From the NCBI RefSeq assembly GCF_029392015.1, contig NZ_CP113925.1, forward strand, positions 682,001 through 746,000: a stretch of DNA of 64,000 bases. The letters run 5' to 3'. The notes below the pieces were generated by a model. It was not told where the DNA came from. It ran no database searches and saw nothing but the letters and a program-made list of their open reading frames with translations. The stretch comes from Bifidobacterium sp. ESL0728 (GTDB taxonomy: Bacteria; Actinomycetota; Actinomycetes; Actinomycetales; Bifidobacteriaceae). The position numbers were made by a program, and so were the translations under genes. Shown one piece after another: positions 54,249-62,968 of this stretch. How positions within the stretch are numbered: position 1 is the first letter of the stretch; each line of letters starts with the position of its first letter.

Positions 54249-55127
54249 TTATTTCTCGAGCATCGGGATGTCGGTGGTGTATTCCTTGAGCCACTCGTGC
54301 TGCAGCTTGGTGATGGTGCCGTCCTTCTGCAGGGCGTTGACGGCCTTGGTGACCGCCGGCGTGAGCTTCGAACCCTTCGGCAGGACGATGCCCATGCCGT
54401 CCTTGTCTTCGGAACCGGGGATCTGGCCGATCACCTTGGCGTTCTTGACCTGCCCGCTCTGCACCATGTAGACGGCGTCGGGGGTGTCGACCACGAGCGC
54501 ATCGATCTGGTTGGAGTCCAACGCCTGGGCCAGCGCCGCGTTGTCGTTGAAGGTCTTGACGTCCTTCTTGATCTTGGAGATGGTGAAGTCATAGCTGGTG
54601 GTGCCCACCATGGAGCCGATGGTGCCCTTTTTGAGCTCGGAAAGGGACTTGGTGTTGGCGTATTTGCCGTTTTTGAGGACGACGACGGACTGCGTCTCGT
54701 TGTAATAGCTGGGGGAGAAATCGACGGCGTTCTTGCGTTCCGGGGTGATGGAGAACTGCTGGATGTTCATGTCCCAGTCCTTCTGCGCGCCCGGCGCGAC
54801 GGCCTGGTCGAAAGTGGTGCGCGTCCACTTGACCTGCGACTTCTTGAAGCCCATCTTTTCGGCCACCGCGTAGGAGACCGCGGCCTCGTAGCCCTTGCCG
54901 GTCTCGGGCTTGTCGCCGATGACCCACGGTTCGTAGGTGGGCTGGCCGGTGCCGATGGTGAGCGTTCCCGGCATCATGGTCTGTTGGGTGACGTCGTTGG
55001 AATTGGCGGAGCTTGCGGTATTGCCGGATTTGCCGGAACCGCAGCCTGCGGCGCCTATGGCCAGTGCGGCGGCGCTCAGCGTGGCGGCGAGAACACGGAC
55101 AGCGCGTTTGAAAAATGGCGATGACAT
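54249..55127 (-). CDS. Polar amino-acid ABC transporter, substrate-binding lipoprotein
   Basis: 292 residues from the ATG at 55127, chosen because AGAGGT lies upstream and a signal peptide starts there (MSSPFFKRAVRVLAATLSAA). The lipobox IGAAGC puts the lipidated Cys near residue 29. LTIGTGQPTYEPWVIGDKPE, KGYEAAVSYAVAEKMGF and GTIGSMVGTTS follow the bacterial extracellular solute-binding family 3 pattern, so ligand is likely Gln, Arg, Lys/His or cystine. First gene of its operon. Confidence 0.92.
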   Translation of the reverse strand: MSSPFFKRAVRVLAATLSAAALAIGAAGCGSGKSGNTASSANSNDVTQQTMMPGTLTIGTGQPTYEPWVIGDKPETGKGYEAAVSYAVAEKMGFKKSQVKWTRTTFDQAVAPGAQKDWDMNIQQFSITPERKNAVDFSPSYYNETQSVVVLKNGKYANTKSLSELKKGTIGSMVGTTSYDFTISKIKKDVKTFNDNAALAQALDSNQIDALVVDTPDAVYMVQSGQVKNAKVIGQIPGSEDKDGMGIVLPKGSKLTPAVTKAVNALQKDGTITKLQHEWLKEYTTDIPMLEK

Positions 55128-55453
55128 GATTGTTGACCTCTTGCTTCTGGTGGAATCTGAATACGATATAAACCGTACCGGCAAGTGCGAATGTCGTTCT
55201 TGCGGCAGGTCTGACGTTTGCATCTTAGCATTGATCGTCGTTTCCAAATAGGCAGAAACACGTTTGGGATGATTAGGATAATTGATAACGGGTTATCCGA
55301 TATCCAAAAAGCGAGGCCCGGGGCTTAGGCGTGACGATTGCGTAGGATCTGTGACGATTGCGTACGGTAACCGGGCAAATCAGAAGGCATTGACGTTGTA
55401 CGCAAGTCTGCCAGATTTAGGGAATATCGTCGTTATAGACGAGATTGCCGGAT
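55128..55453. other. Intergenic region between binding-protein and amidohydrolase genes
   Basis: 326 bases on the transcribed minus strand. The promoter of the ABC operon should lie near 55130-55260. GTGACGATTGCGTA is directly repeated at 55331 and 55351. The 37-bp repeat that duplicates the amidohydrolase 3' end occupies 55391 onward. Confidence 0.55.
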
Positions 55454-55500
55454 TTAGAAAACGCCGTCGTTATACGCGAGTCTGCCGGAAACCACCGTGG
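55391..55500 (-). repeat. 37-bp tandem repeat duplicating the 3' end of the amidohydrolase gene
   Basis: Three units contain (A/G)AGTCTGCC(A/G)GATTTAG or a close variant, and each junction reads GTCGTTATA or GTTGTAC. The unit nearest the gene encodes GRLAYNDGVF and the stop. The next two, read in the same frame, would give GNLVYNDDIP and GRLAYNV-like peptides after the stop. Confidence 0.75.
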
Positions 55501-56890
55501 CGCGGTTGTGGCCGGAGCCGTGGCGCACCAGCTCGTCCAGCGTGTGCTCGATTTCGCGCGGGGTATGGGTTTCGGCAGGCATGTCAATGAAGGCGAGGTC
55601 GGCCAGCGCGCCGGCGTTGATCTGCCCGATGCGCTGGGCTCCGACGTGCATGCCCATCGATTCCGCGCCCCCCAGCGTCATCATGCGGATGATGCGGTGG
55701 CTCAGATCGTCCTTGGCGTAATCCTGCTCACGGGCGATGGCATAAACCATCGCGGCCTCGTCAAAAAGGTCGAGGCTGGGGGAGCTGGAAAGCGAGTCGG
55801 TGCCGATCGAAAGGATGTTGCCTTCGTCCATATAGCGACGCACGGGCGCGGCCTTGCCGGTGTGCGTGATCTCGTTGGAGCGCGGGCACAGGGCCACAGC
55901 AACACCTCGCTGGCGCAGGATGCGCCGGTCCTCCCGGTTGGCCCAGACCCCATGGGCGATATGCACGTCGGGGCCGAGCGAGCCCAGGCTGTCGACGAAT
56001 TGGATGGCGGAAGCGCCTTTGCCGTGTCGTTTGAGCTCAAGATAGTTGGCCCAGCGCTCGTCGCTCCAGTCCTTGGCCGTGTAGGTGGTGAGGATCGCCG
56101 GATGCGAGCCGGCTTCCAGCGGGGTTTCGGCCAGATGAATGTGCAGGCGCATGTTGAGGCGGCGGGCGATGTCCGGCAGGTCGATGAACGGCTCGGAATC
56201 AAGGGTGTAGGGCGCGTGCGGGCTGATGCCGATATTCGGCAGGTTGAGCGTTTCGAGCTGGGTGAGGTTTTCCCTGAGCGCTTGCTTGCCGTGATCCTCC
56301 CAGTCCTTGTTGTGCCAGTTCATCACCTCCCAGTAGGCGATGCCGTGCAGGCCCTGCGAGGCCAACGCCCCCGCTGCCTCCATATCGGTGACGATGTCGG
56401 CCGCCGCCGTGGTGCCGCTTTGAACCAGCTGGCGTGCCCCGTCGAACGCCCATTGCCGCCAAGGCTTGGTCTCTTCGGCTGTCGCGTAGACCTTGTCGAA
56501 CGCCAGTTCCCAACCATGGAAATCTTTGTAATGGCCCTGGCCGACGCTTGCCATACCAGTGTATTGCAAATGAGTGTGTGCGTTGACCAGCCCTGGCATC
56601 AGCACCCCTTCGAAGTGCCGCTCAACCACCTTGGCCGCGTCGATGCCCTCTTCCCTGAGTTCGCCGAGCACCCAGCGCCGCGTTCCGACGTGCAGCACGC
56701 GTTCGCCGCGTATGGCCACCGCGCCGCCCGGGATGACAGGTGCGGTGACGGGAATCACGAGTTTCGCCGAGTACAGGTAAACGGTCTTCTCGTCGGCTGT
56801 GGCGTCGGGATTATCTGAATTGTCGGTATGGGTACTGTGTTTCAAAGCGTCTTGCGGGGTGTTGCCGGTTTGGTTGGGAAGGGAATTCAT
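55454..56890 (-). CDS. COG0402 amidohydrolase, probable adenosine-type deaminase
   Basis: 478 residues, metal-dependent deaminase of the SAH/MTA/8-oxoguanine/aminofutalosine group. Metal and catalytic residues are all visible: His105 and His107 in NAHTHLQYTG, His252 with Glu255 in IHLAETPLE, His313 in IAHGVW, Asp365 in SIGTDSLSSSPSLDLFDEA. ISPHAPYTLD and CPRSNEITHTGKAPV-like (with one extra Ala) are typical. The first ~36 residues are a disordered Asn/Thr/Asp leader. It lies 269 bases downstream of an S-adenosylhomocysteine-hydrolase homologue on the same strand, which points to SAH (or MTA) as substrate. The exact substrate is inference. Confidence 0.8.
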   Translation of the reverse strand: MNSLPNQTGNTPQDALKHSTHTDNSDNPDATADEKTVYLYSAKLVIPVTAPVIPGGAVAIRGERVLHVGTRRWVLGELREEGIDAAKVVERHFEGVLMPGLVNAHTHLQYTGMASVGQGHYKDFHGWELAFDKVYATAEETKPWRQWAFDGARQLVQSGTTAAADIVTDMEAAGALASQGLHGIAYWEVMNWHNKDWEDHGKQALRENLTQLETLNLPNIGISPHAPYTLDSEPFIDLPDIARRLNMRLHIHLAETPLEAGSHPAILTTYTAKDWSDERWANYLELKRHGKGASAIQFVDSLGSLGPDVHIAHGVWANREDRRILRQRGVAVALCPRSNEITHTGKAAPVRRYMDEGNILSIGTDSLSSSPSLDLFDEAAMVYAIAREQDYAKDDLSHRIIRMMTLGGAESMGMHVGAQRIGQINAGALADLAFIDMPAETHTPREIEHTLDELVRHGSGHNRATVVSGRLAYNDGVF

Positions 56891-57076
56891 AAGGACGCTT
56901 TCATTGTTCGCGGCTGATGGCGATTGTGTTATAGAAGATTATGGCGCAATGGCAGGATTGCAGCTATTTCGCCGGCAGTAAAGCCGGAAATTCGGTTGGG
57001 ATTATGTTGAATCTCTCTCAATGATTGGTTTTCTGCATGTTGCTTCTCTTATGCCGAAACCGTTCGTTGTTGGTCC

Positions 57077-57133
57077 CTCAGTGACTGCTTTTCGGCATGA
57101 ATTGTAAGTTGCGCAGAAAAACAGTCACTGAAG
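57077..57133. promoter_or_regulatory. Inverted repeat between the AhcY-like and deaminase genes
   Basis: CTCAGTGACTGCTTTTCGGC and the inverse of GCAGAAAAACAGTCACTGAAG match over most of ~20 bases. It may terminate the upstream gene or control the deaminase. Confidence 0.5.
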
Positions 57134-57159
57134 ATTATGGAGATCAGTTGCTGTTGGCG

Positions 57160-58776
57160 TCAGTCCTGCATCGCGTCGAAACGGGTGGTCTTCCAGCTGT
57201 AGCCGTTGTCGGCGACCGCGTGGCTGGCGTGATAGCCGCGCACTTGCAAGGCGATATCGGCGATTTCGCGGTCTGTGGCGGCATCGAGGCGAATAATTCT
57301 ATTCGGCAGATTTCCTTGGTTTCGGATGAGGTGGGCGACCGCGCTCACCTGGACGGCGAAGCTCAAATCCATGATTTCGATGGGATTGCCGCCCCCGGTC
57401 GTGTAGTTGACGCCGTCGCCTTGCGCGAGCAGCGTGAGTTCCGGCCCGTCGGGGACACGGATGGTGGTGACATCGCGCCCGGGCTGGCGGTGGAACGAGG
57501 GGATATCGTCCAGCGCGATTTCGTCGGCGATGCCGCCGATGACCGCGAGCACGGCGTTCGGCTTCATCAAGTGCAGATGTTCGAGCGCAAGCGTGTGCCG
57601 CACGCCCGTGGCGGAGACGGCCATGTCGGTTTCGGGCAGGGCCTCATCGATATCAGCGGTGGGGAAGCCCTCGAACACTGCCTTGAGACAGGCGACAGGA
57701 TCGATGTCGCAGACGGTGACGTGAGCGCCGAGCGTCCGTACGCGCAGGGCGAAGCCGCGCCCGACCGGCCCGTAGCCGATGACGGTGACGTTCCTGCCCG
57801 CGAACCATTGCGCGCCAAGGAGTTCCTGAATGGTGGTCACGCAGGTCTCGCCGGTGCCGTGGGCGTTGTCGAAGTCGGTTTTGAGTTTGCTGTCGTTGAC
57901 GGCGACGACGGGATAGGGCAGCGCGTCGTCATCCTGCATGGCCTGGAATGCGCGGACGCCGCTGGTGGTCTCCTCGGCCACGCCGATGAGGTTTTTGACG
58001 ATTTCGGGGCGCTCGCGGGCGGCGAGACGGGCGAAGCTGGCGCCGTCGTCGATGATGATGTTCGGGTTGAGCGTGTCCAGAAGCCGCAGCGCCCCGTCGT
58101 GGTATTGCGAGGAGGTCCAGTCGTTTTTGGCCTCCACCTCGATGTCTTCGGCGCGCAATTGCTCGGCCACGCGCCCGTCCACCCCGCCGGGTTCGCAGCA
58201 CACGCCGACCTGCGCTCCCGCCGCCTTGAGCTCGCGCAGCAGCACGGCGGTTTTGGGTTCGAGAATGAGGCAGGTGGCGATGCGGACGCCGCGGAAGTCG
58301 ACGGGTTCTGTAAGCCTTTTCATCAGCTCACGGGTGACGGGCATGTGCGCTTGCGCGTAGTCCATCGCCTCAAGCCCGCTGGCCTTGCGTATGTCGGGAA
58401 TCGTTGGAGTTCCGGCGTTTTGAGGGTTGCCGTCTTGCTTGTCAGCGTTGTCGAATTCAGGAACGTACCGGTAAGCGAATGGCTTGCCTTTTGCGGAGGC
58501 GTCAACATTCTGTGGGTTTGAATCCGTATTAGGACGTTGTGAAGGTGCCGCTGAATCTCTCTGTACATCTTCAGAAGTAGCCGCCACCGAATCCGATTCG
58601 ATGACGTTCATTCCCCAGATTTCGGCTTGATTGCTGAGCAGAGCGTTGTCCTCGGCATCGTCGCCCTTCGCCTTAGAAACCAGTAGACTCGCACCGGCCA
58701 GCGATTGGTTGGTGTGTTGCGAAAACGTCCGTGCCCACGAAGCGAAATTGCTTGAATCATCGCGTTGATCGGTCAT
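57160..58776 (-). CDS. ahcY: S-adenosylhomocysteine hydrolase homologue, divergent active site
   Basis: 538 residues. NAD domain VIGYGPVGRGFA (~332-343) and conserved DDG (243-245), AEETTSG, NDSKLKTDFDN (Lys299, Asp303, Asn304) mark the SAHH family; GTGE after it resembles the short Thermotoga/archaeal branch. The C-terminal Lys/Tyr extension of classical SAHH is missing. From memory of the human enzyme, the substrate motif HMTVET reads ILEPKT (171-176), the His of NIGHFD is Gly415 and the His of GHP is Asn464. Residues ~37-133 are an Asn/Asp/Ser-rich insert. ATG at 58776 with AAGGAG. Substrate may not be SAH itself. Confidence 0.82.
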   Translation of the reverse strand: MTDQRDDSSNFASWARTFSQHTNQSLAGASLLVSKAKGDDAEDNALLSNQAEIWGMNVIESDSVAATSEDVQRDSAAPSQRPNTDSNPQNVDASAKGKPFAYRYVPEFDNADKQDGNPQNAGTPTIPDIRKASGLEAMDYAQAHMPVTRELMKRLTEPVDFRGVRIATCLILEPKTAVLLRELKAAGAQVGVCCEPGGVDGRVAEQLRAEDIEVEAKNDWTSSQYHDGALRLLDTLNPNIIIDDGASFARLAARERPEIVKNLIGVAEETTSGVRAFQAMQDDDALPYPVVAVNDSKLKTDFDNAHGTGETCVTTIQELLGAQWFAGRNVTVIGYGPVGRGFALRVRTLGAHVTVCDIDPVACLKAVFEGFPTADIDEALPETDMAVSATGVRHTLALEHLHLMKPNAVLAVIGGIADEIALDDIPSFHRQPGRDVTTIRVPDGPELTLLAQGDGVNYTTGGGNPIEIMDLSFAVQVSAVAHLIRNQGNLPNRIIRLDAATDREIADIALQVRGYHASHAVADNGYSWKTTRFDAMQD

Positions 58777-58986
58777 GGTACTCCTTGGTTTTGCGGGCTT
58801 GCAGGCTGTATCAGCAGTTTATGCACCATCGGTGACGTTCAAAGGTTGAAGCTCTGAGGGTTTCAGCGATACAAAATGACTGAGCGGCTGTAAAGACGAT
58901 TTCCGTGTCGGCGTTGCAAATGGGTACGAAAAGAGGGGCTCCGCTGATGATGACGAAGTCCCTCTATTCACCGGCCGCTTTAGCCG

Positions 58987-59007
58987 AGTGGAATATTATT
59001 TATTCCA
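58987..59007. terminator. Short palindrome over the stop codon of the surface-protein gene
   Basis: GTGGAATA-TTATT-TATTCCAC; the 8-bp arms include the last codons (VE) and the stop of the minus-strand gene. Confidence 0.4.
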
Positions 59008-61834
59008 CTTTGTCAGCGTGCTTTTTAACGGCACGGTCGAAGACAAGAGCGATGCCTGCCGTAAACAATGCCGCCATTACTATGGCCGTCACGTTCGTTC
59101 CGGTGGCTACGAGCTGCTTGGGCTTGGTGGTTTTGCCTGCGGCGTTGGCGCCGTTGCCGGTTGTCTGGCTGCCTTGGCCGTTCTGCTGGCCGCCGGTACC
59201 GGTGTTTCCAGTTGGATTGCCGGTGTTACCGGAAGGTTTGCCGGGCTGTTGCGGCGAGCCGGGTGTGCCGGGGCGTTGCGGTGTTCCGGGATGGCCGGGT
59301 TGTCCTGGTTGGCCGGGCTGTTCGGGCTGGCCGGGCTGTTCGGGTGTTCCGGGGTGACCGGGGTGCTCAGGTTGGCCGGGTTGTTCGGGTGTTCCGGGAT
59401 GACCGGGCTGTCCGGGTGTACCGGGGCTCGGTGCTTGTTCGGCCTCACCGAGCTTGAGGAGGCTGCTGGGTGCGCTGGTGTTGCCCGTGGTGTCCTGCGC
59501 GGTGACCGTGACCTGATCGCCCTTCACGACGCCTTGCGGCCACTCGGCGCTGAAGGTACCGTCGGTGTTGCTGGCGGCGGTGGAGGTAAGGGGCGCGCCG
59601 CCACGGCTTAACGTGCCCGGGTTGGTGAGCGGCTGTCCCTTGCCGTCGAACCAGACGAGCGTCAGGGTAGCATTGGCCTCGCCGGTGCGGTTGGGCTGGG
59701 CGTCGGTGGATGCGGAGGAGAGCACCTTGCCGGTCACCGTCCCCTTCGCGCTTCCGGCGGGCGCCGTGAACGCGACTTCAGTGACAGTGGGCACCACCAT
59801 ATCTACGTGGATGGTCTTGTAGGAGTATAGGGAGTCGCCGGTGCTGTTGTGCAGGTTGGCGCGGATGACATAGTCGTTACCGGTGCCGATGGTGTCGGGG
59901 GCGGTGAAGTCGGTGGCATGGAACATGGCTGTCCAGGTGTGTGCGCCAGAGTCGATTGTTGCGGCGGTCGTCACGCCGTCAGATGGATCGGTGCTGGAGC
60001 TGCCGCCGGGCAACAAGCTCACGGCCACGCTGTCGGCCGGGGTATCGGCGGGTAATGTTCCAGCCACGGTCACTGTGCCGTCCCCGTGGACGTCGGTGGC
60101 GTTGATGGAGGCAGTGCTCGTTTCGGGCGCGGGTATGGCCTTCCAGACTGCGTAGAGTTTAACCATAGTACTGCCGTTACTGCTGTATGTGGGCAGGGTG
60201 GCTCCTTCGGCGTAGGTGGATTCGGTAGCTGTAGGGTTGATGGACCAGCCGAGGAGTGCGCGTCCGGGGCGGCGCATGTGGTATTGTCCTGGGGCTGCCG
60301 GCGTGTCGGTCGGGGTCAGTGGGATGGGCACGCCGCCCGAGGTCGAGCCGTTGCCTTCGAATACGTACGCGAGATGGTAGGTGCTGTACCACATCGACTG
60401 CGTGCGGGAGCCGAACGGAGTGCTATCCGCAGATGGGGTCCCCGTCCACGTAGTGCCGTTGTTCTCACTCAGCCAGGTCCCCGATGGTCCTTTATGGCTG
60501 ATGAGGCTCGTGTCTTCCCCAAGACGAATGAACCGCAGAGCGGAAGTGTTGTCGAACATGTAGTTCATGTTGGTGACGTTGTGGGTGTTGAAACCGCTGA
60601 CGTCCAGACTGATGAGATTGCTTAGGCCTTCGAACATCTGACTCATGTTGGTGACGTTATGGGTGTCGAAGTAGCTGAGGTCCAAGCTGGTGAGTCCGGT
60701 CGAATAGTCGAACATGGCGCTCATGTCGGTGACGTTGTGGGTGTCGAAGCTGCTCAGATCCAGGCTGGCGATATTGTCTAGGCCGAAGAACATGTTGTTC
60801 ATGTTTTCGACCTTGCTGGTGTCGAGGTTGCTGAGGTCCAGGCTGGTGAGACGTTGCAGGCTGTTGAACATGCCGCTCATGTCGGTGACGTTGCTGGTGT
60901 CGAAGTTGCTGATGTTTAAGCTGGTGAGATTGAACAGGCCTCCGAACATGTAACTCATGTTGGTGACGCTGCTGGTGTTGAAGCTCCCAATGTTCAGGTT
61001 TTCGAGACCGTACATAGAGGCGAACATGTAACTCATGTCGGTGACGTTATGCGTGTCGAGGCTGCTGAGGTCGAGGCTGGTAATACTGCTCATGAAGGCG
61101 AACATGTGTTCCATGTTGGTGGTATCGCTGGTGTCGAGCAGTGATAGATTGTCGATTGCGGTGACGTTGTTAAGGCTGGAGAACAGATACTTGGAATTCG
61201 TCGCTGCGTGGACGGCCGAGTCGATTTTCACCTTCTTGATGTTGCTTGCATGGTCAATCCATGGGAGGGCGTAAAACGGCATCTGGACTGCTTCTCCGAG
61301 GGTTGCTGGCTGGGAGGTGTCGACGGCACCCAGATGTAGTATGCAGTCCGAATCGATTTGCCAGTAGGCGTTGGTGCCCCAGGGTGTCTTATTAATGTCG
61401 GTGCAGGTGTCTTGCGTTCCGACCGATGGGCTGGCTCTTCGTTTCAGAGCGGGATTGGACGAGCCGAGCGTTGCGGCTTTCGGCGTTATGCGTTTGTTGA
61501 GTGTGGGTGATGAAGGCGCTGTGGGTTTGGTTGCGGCTGGATCCTTCGAAGAATGATTCCTGCCCGTTGGGGCGTTGGTGCGGCCCTTGACGTTTTGTTG
61601 GTCGGCGTCATCGGTTTTGGCCGTGTTGCTGGTGTTGTTCTTCGCGGTGTCGGTCCTGTCGCCGGTCTTACTGGAAGCGTCCTGCTGTTTGTCTGCCGCC
61701 TTGACCACTGCCGACGGCGTCATGCCGCCGATCGGTACGGCGGCGCTGGCGATCTGCGGGGCCAGGATGGTGGCGGCTGCGGCGAACAGCGCGACCGAGA
61801 TGCGTGCGATGGTGTACTTGTGTTGCTTCCCCAT
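59000..61834 (-). CDS. BspA-type (DUF285) LPxTG-like cell-wall protein
   Basis: 944 residues. Signal peptide (basic start, ISVALFAAAATILAPQIASA), Thr/Lys/Asp-rich linker, then eight 23-24-residue DUF285 repeats with the pattern FDTHNVTDMSxMF (~residues 225-425). An InlB/Flg_new-like strand set follows (GRALLGWSINPTATES ... VKLYAVWKA, ~520-570), then Ig-like beta domains to ~830, about 21 triplets with Pro at every third position (GTPGQPGHPGTPEQP...), and a C-terminal sorting signal LVATG (~908-912) with hydrophobic helix and RAVKKHADK tail. Expected to be sortase-anchored and to bind host or matrix ligands. AGAAGGGA before the ATG. Confidence 0.88.
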   Translation of the reverse strand: MGKQHKYTIARISVALFAAAATILAPQIASAAVPIGGMTPSAVVKAADKQQDASSKTGDRTDTAKNNTSNTAKTDDADQQNVKGRTNAPTGRNHSSKDPAATKPTAPSSPTLNKRITPKAATLGSSNPALKRRASPSVGTQDTCTDINKTPWGTNAYWQIDSDCILHLGAVDTSQPATLGEAVQMPFYALPWIDHASNIKKVKIDSAVHAATNSKYLFSSLNNVTAIDNLSLLDTSDTTNMEHMFAFMSSITSLDLSSLDTHNVTDMSYMFASMYGLENLNIGSFNTSSVTNMSYMFGGLFNLTSLNISNFDTSNVTDMSGMFNSLQRLTSLDLSNLDTSKVENMNNMFFGLDNIASLDLSSFDTHNVTDMSAMFDYSTGLTSLDLSYFDTHNVTNMSQMFEGLSNLISLDVSGFNTHNVTNMNYMFDNTSALRFIRLGEDTSLISHKGPSGTWLSENNGTTWTGTPSADSTPFGSRTQSMWYSTYHLAYVFEGNGSTSGGVPIPLTPTDTPAAPGQYHMRRPGRALLGWSINPTATESTYAEGATLPTYSSNGSTMVKLYAVWKAIPAPETSTASINATDVHGDGTVTVAGTLPADTPADSVAVSLLPGGSSSTDPSDGVTTAATIDSGAHTWTAMFHATDFTAPDTIGTGNDYVIRANLHNSTGDSLYSYKTIHVDMVVPTVTEVAFTAPAGSAKGTVTGKVLSSASTDAQPNRTGEANATLTLVWFDGKGQPLTNPGTLSRGGAPLTSTAASNTDGTFSAEWPQGVVKGDQVTVTAQDTTGNTSAPSSLLKLGEAEQAPSPGTPGQPGHPGTPEQPGQPEHPGHPGTPEQPGQPEQPGQPGQPGHPGTPQRPGTPGSPQQPGKPSGNTGNPTGNTGTGGQQNGQGSQTTGNGANAAGKTTKPKQLVATGTNVTAIVMAALFTAGIALVFDRAVKKHADKVE

Positions 61835-61943
61835 TGTCTTGTTCCCTTCTGCTCTTCTGGAGCAAGCGTATGGCCACGAAGACGGTCGGTGTCTGCGCGG
61901 CGCTATCGCTATGAATTACAAGTATAGTCAGCATGGCTGAATT

Positions 61944-61972
61944 AATAGACATATAATATCGAAATGTGTCAA
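61944..61972 (-). promoter_or_regulatory. Probable promoter of the surface-protein gene
   Basis: On the minus strand: TTGACA (61972-61967), 17-bp spacer, TCTATT (61949-61944). Leader about 105 nt. Confidence 0.6.
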
Positions 61973-62084
61973 TACTTGAGGGGCTAATGGGCAACGGTCG
62001 ATTGCTTTTATTGGCAAGTACTTTGCTTTGAATCGTTCTGAATGCTCTTCTTTGAGACAACGATTCCGTGATTTTTAATACCGA

Positions 62085-62125
62085 TAGCGGCAAAGCGCAC
62101 GTCCATTCCGTGTTCTTTGCCGCTA
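62085..62125 (-). terminator. Terminator of the DUF985 gene
   Basis: TAGCGGCAAAG-CGCACG and CGTGTTCTTTGCCGCTA pair at 15 of 17 positions, 27 bases after the cupin stop. Confidence 0.7.
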
Positions 62126-62151
62126 CCGTTTACTGTTTCTAAATGTTCTTC

Positions 62152-62895
62152 TTATTCGAGCGTAAAGCCGTCGAAGGTGAAGCCGGGGCTCACCACGCAC
62201 GAGACCAGCGCGTCGCCTTTGCCGGGCACGGTGCGCTGCCAGCAGCCTTCGGGAATGACCACTTGGCCGATCGGCGTTGCTGCGGAAGCGATTGAGGGAT
62301 CAGCTGCTGCGTTCAAAGTTGCTGTAGAACCGCTTGTTGTGCCCGAGACGGTTTCAATTTCGTTGCCTTTGGTTTCTGGTGAATGTGCTGTAGATGTTGT
62401 GACATCGCTTGTCGAATAGGTAGAGGTGAGGCCTTGCCCGAGCGTATAGAGCGTGCGTCCGGATTCGTCGGCCGGAGCGTCGCCGTACCCGCCCAACTCG
62501 AGGCCGACGGTGGCCGGCCCGTGCCAAAGCCAGATTTCCGTGGCGTCCACCTTGTGCCAGGCGCTTGCGTCGCCCTCCGCGAGCAGGAAGTAAATCAGTG
62601 AGGCCAGCGGTCGGCCTTCCGTCGCCTTCATTGATTCCAGGTCGTCGGCTGTTGCCGCGTATGTGTTATCGGAATGTGATACGTCGGTATCACTGGAATC
62701 TGCCGACGCTGCCTTAGTGCCAATGCCGCGTTGCGCGTCCCCACGTTCCGCTGCCTGCTTTGTCGCTGTACCCGCCGCAGCCTGCAGACTCAGCCATGTC
62801 TGCCGGTACCATCCGCCTTCCGGATGCGCCTCAAGGTCCAGCGCCTTGACCACATGCTGCGCGTACTCGCTCATATCCTCAAATGCAACGCTCAT
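62152..62895 (-). CDS. DUF985 cupin-fold protein with two inserts
   Basis: 247 residues; ~150-170 is usual. LDLEAHPEGGWYRQTW, IYFLLAEGDASAWHKVDATEIWLWH, QVVIPEGCWQRT and LVSCVVSPGFTFDGF follow the DUF985 (Cupin_5, YML079w-like) order exactly. Two Ser/Thr/Ala/Asp-rich segments of ~45-50 residues interrupt it, at residues ~38-90 and ~158-205. The family has a sugar-binding-like cupin fold without known activity. ATG at 62895 with AAGGAG. Same strand as radA, 73 bases downstream of it. Confidence 0.85.
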   Translation of the reverse strand: MSVAFEDMSEYAQHVVKALDLEAHPEGGWYRQTWLSLQAAAGTATKQAAERGDAQRGIGTKAASADSSDTDVSHSDNTYAATADDLESMKATEGRPLASLIYFLLAEGDASAWHKVDATEIWLWHGPATVGLELGGYGDAPADESGRTLYTLGQGLTSTYSTSDVTTSTAHSPETKGNEIETVSGTTSGSTATLNAAADPSIASAATPIGQVVIPEGCWQRTVPGKGDALVSCVVSPGFTFDGFTLE

Positions 62896-62968
62896 TATTA
62901 CTCCTTATTTATATTTGGTTCAAGTGAAAGACTGTTAGGGTCTCACTTATGTGGCTGAATTCGATTCG

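Larger units (their letters stand above)
61835..62151. other. Intergenic region upstream of the surface-protein gene
   Basis: 317 AT-rich bases containing the surface-gene promoter (61944-61972) and the terminator of the cupin gene (62085-62125). No gene is seen. Confidence 0.6.

Noticed and set aside
55445..56818. 457-residue open frame on the plus strand
   Set aside because: Antisense of the amidohydrolase gene.
57097..58521. 474-residue open frame on the plus strand
   Set aside because: Antisense of the AhcY-like gene, which has clear family motifs.
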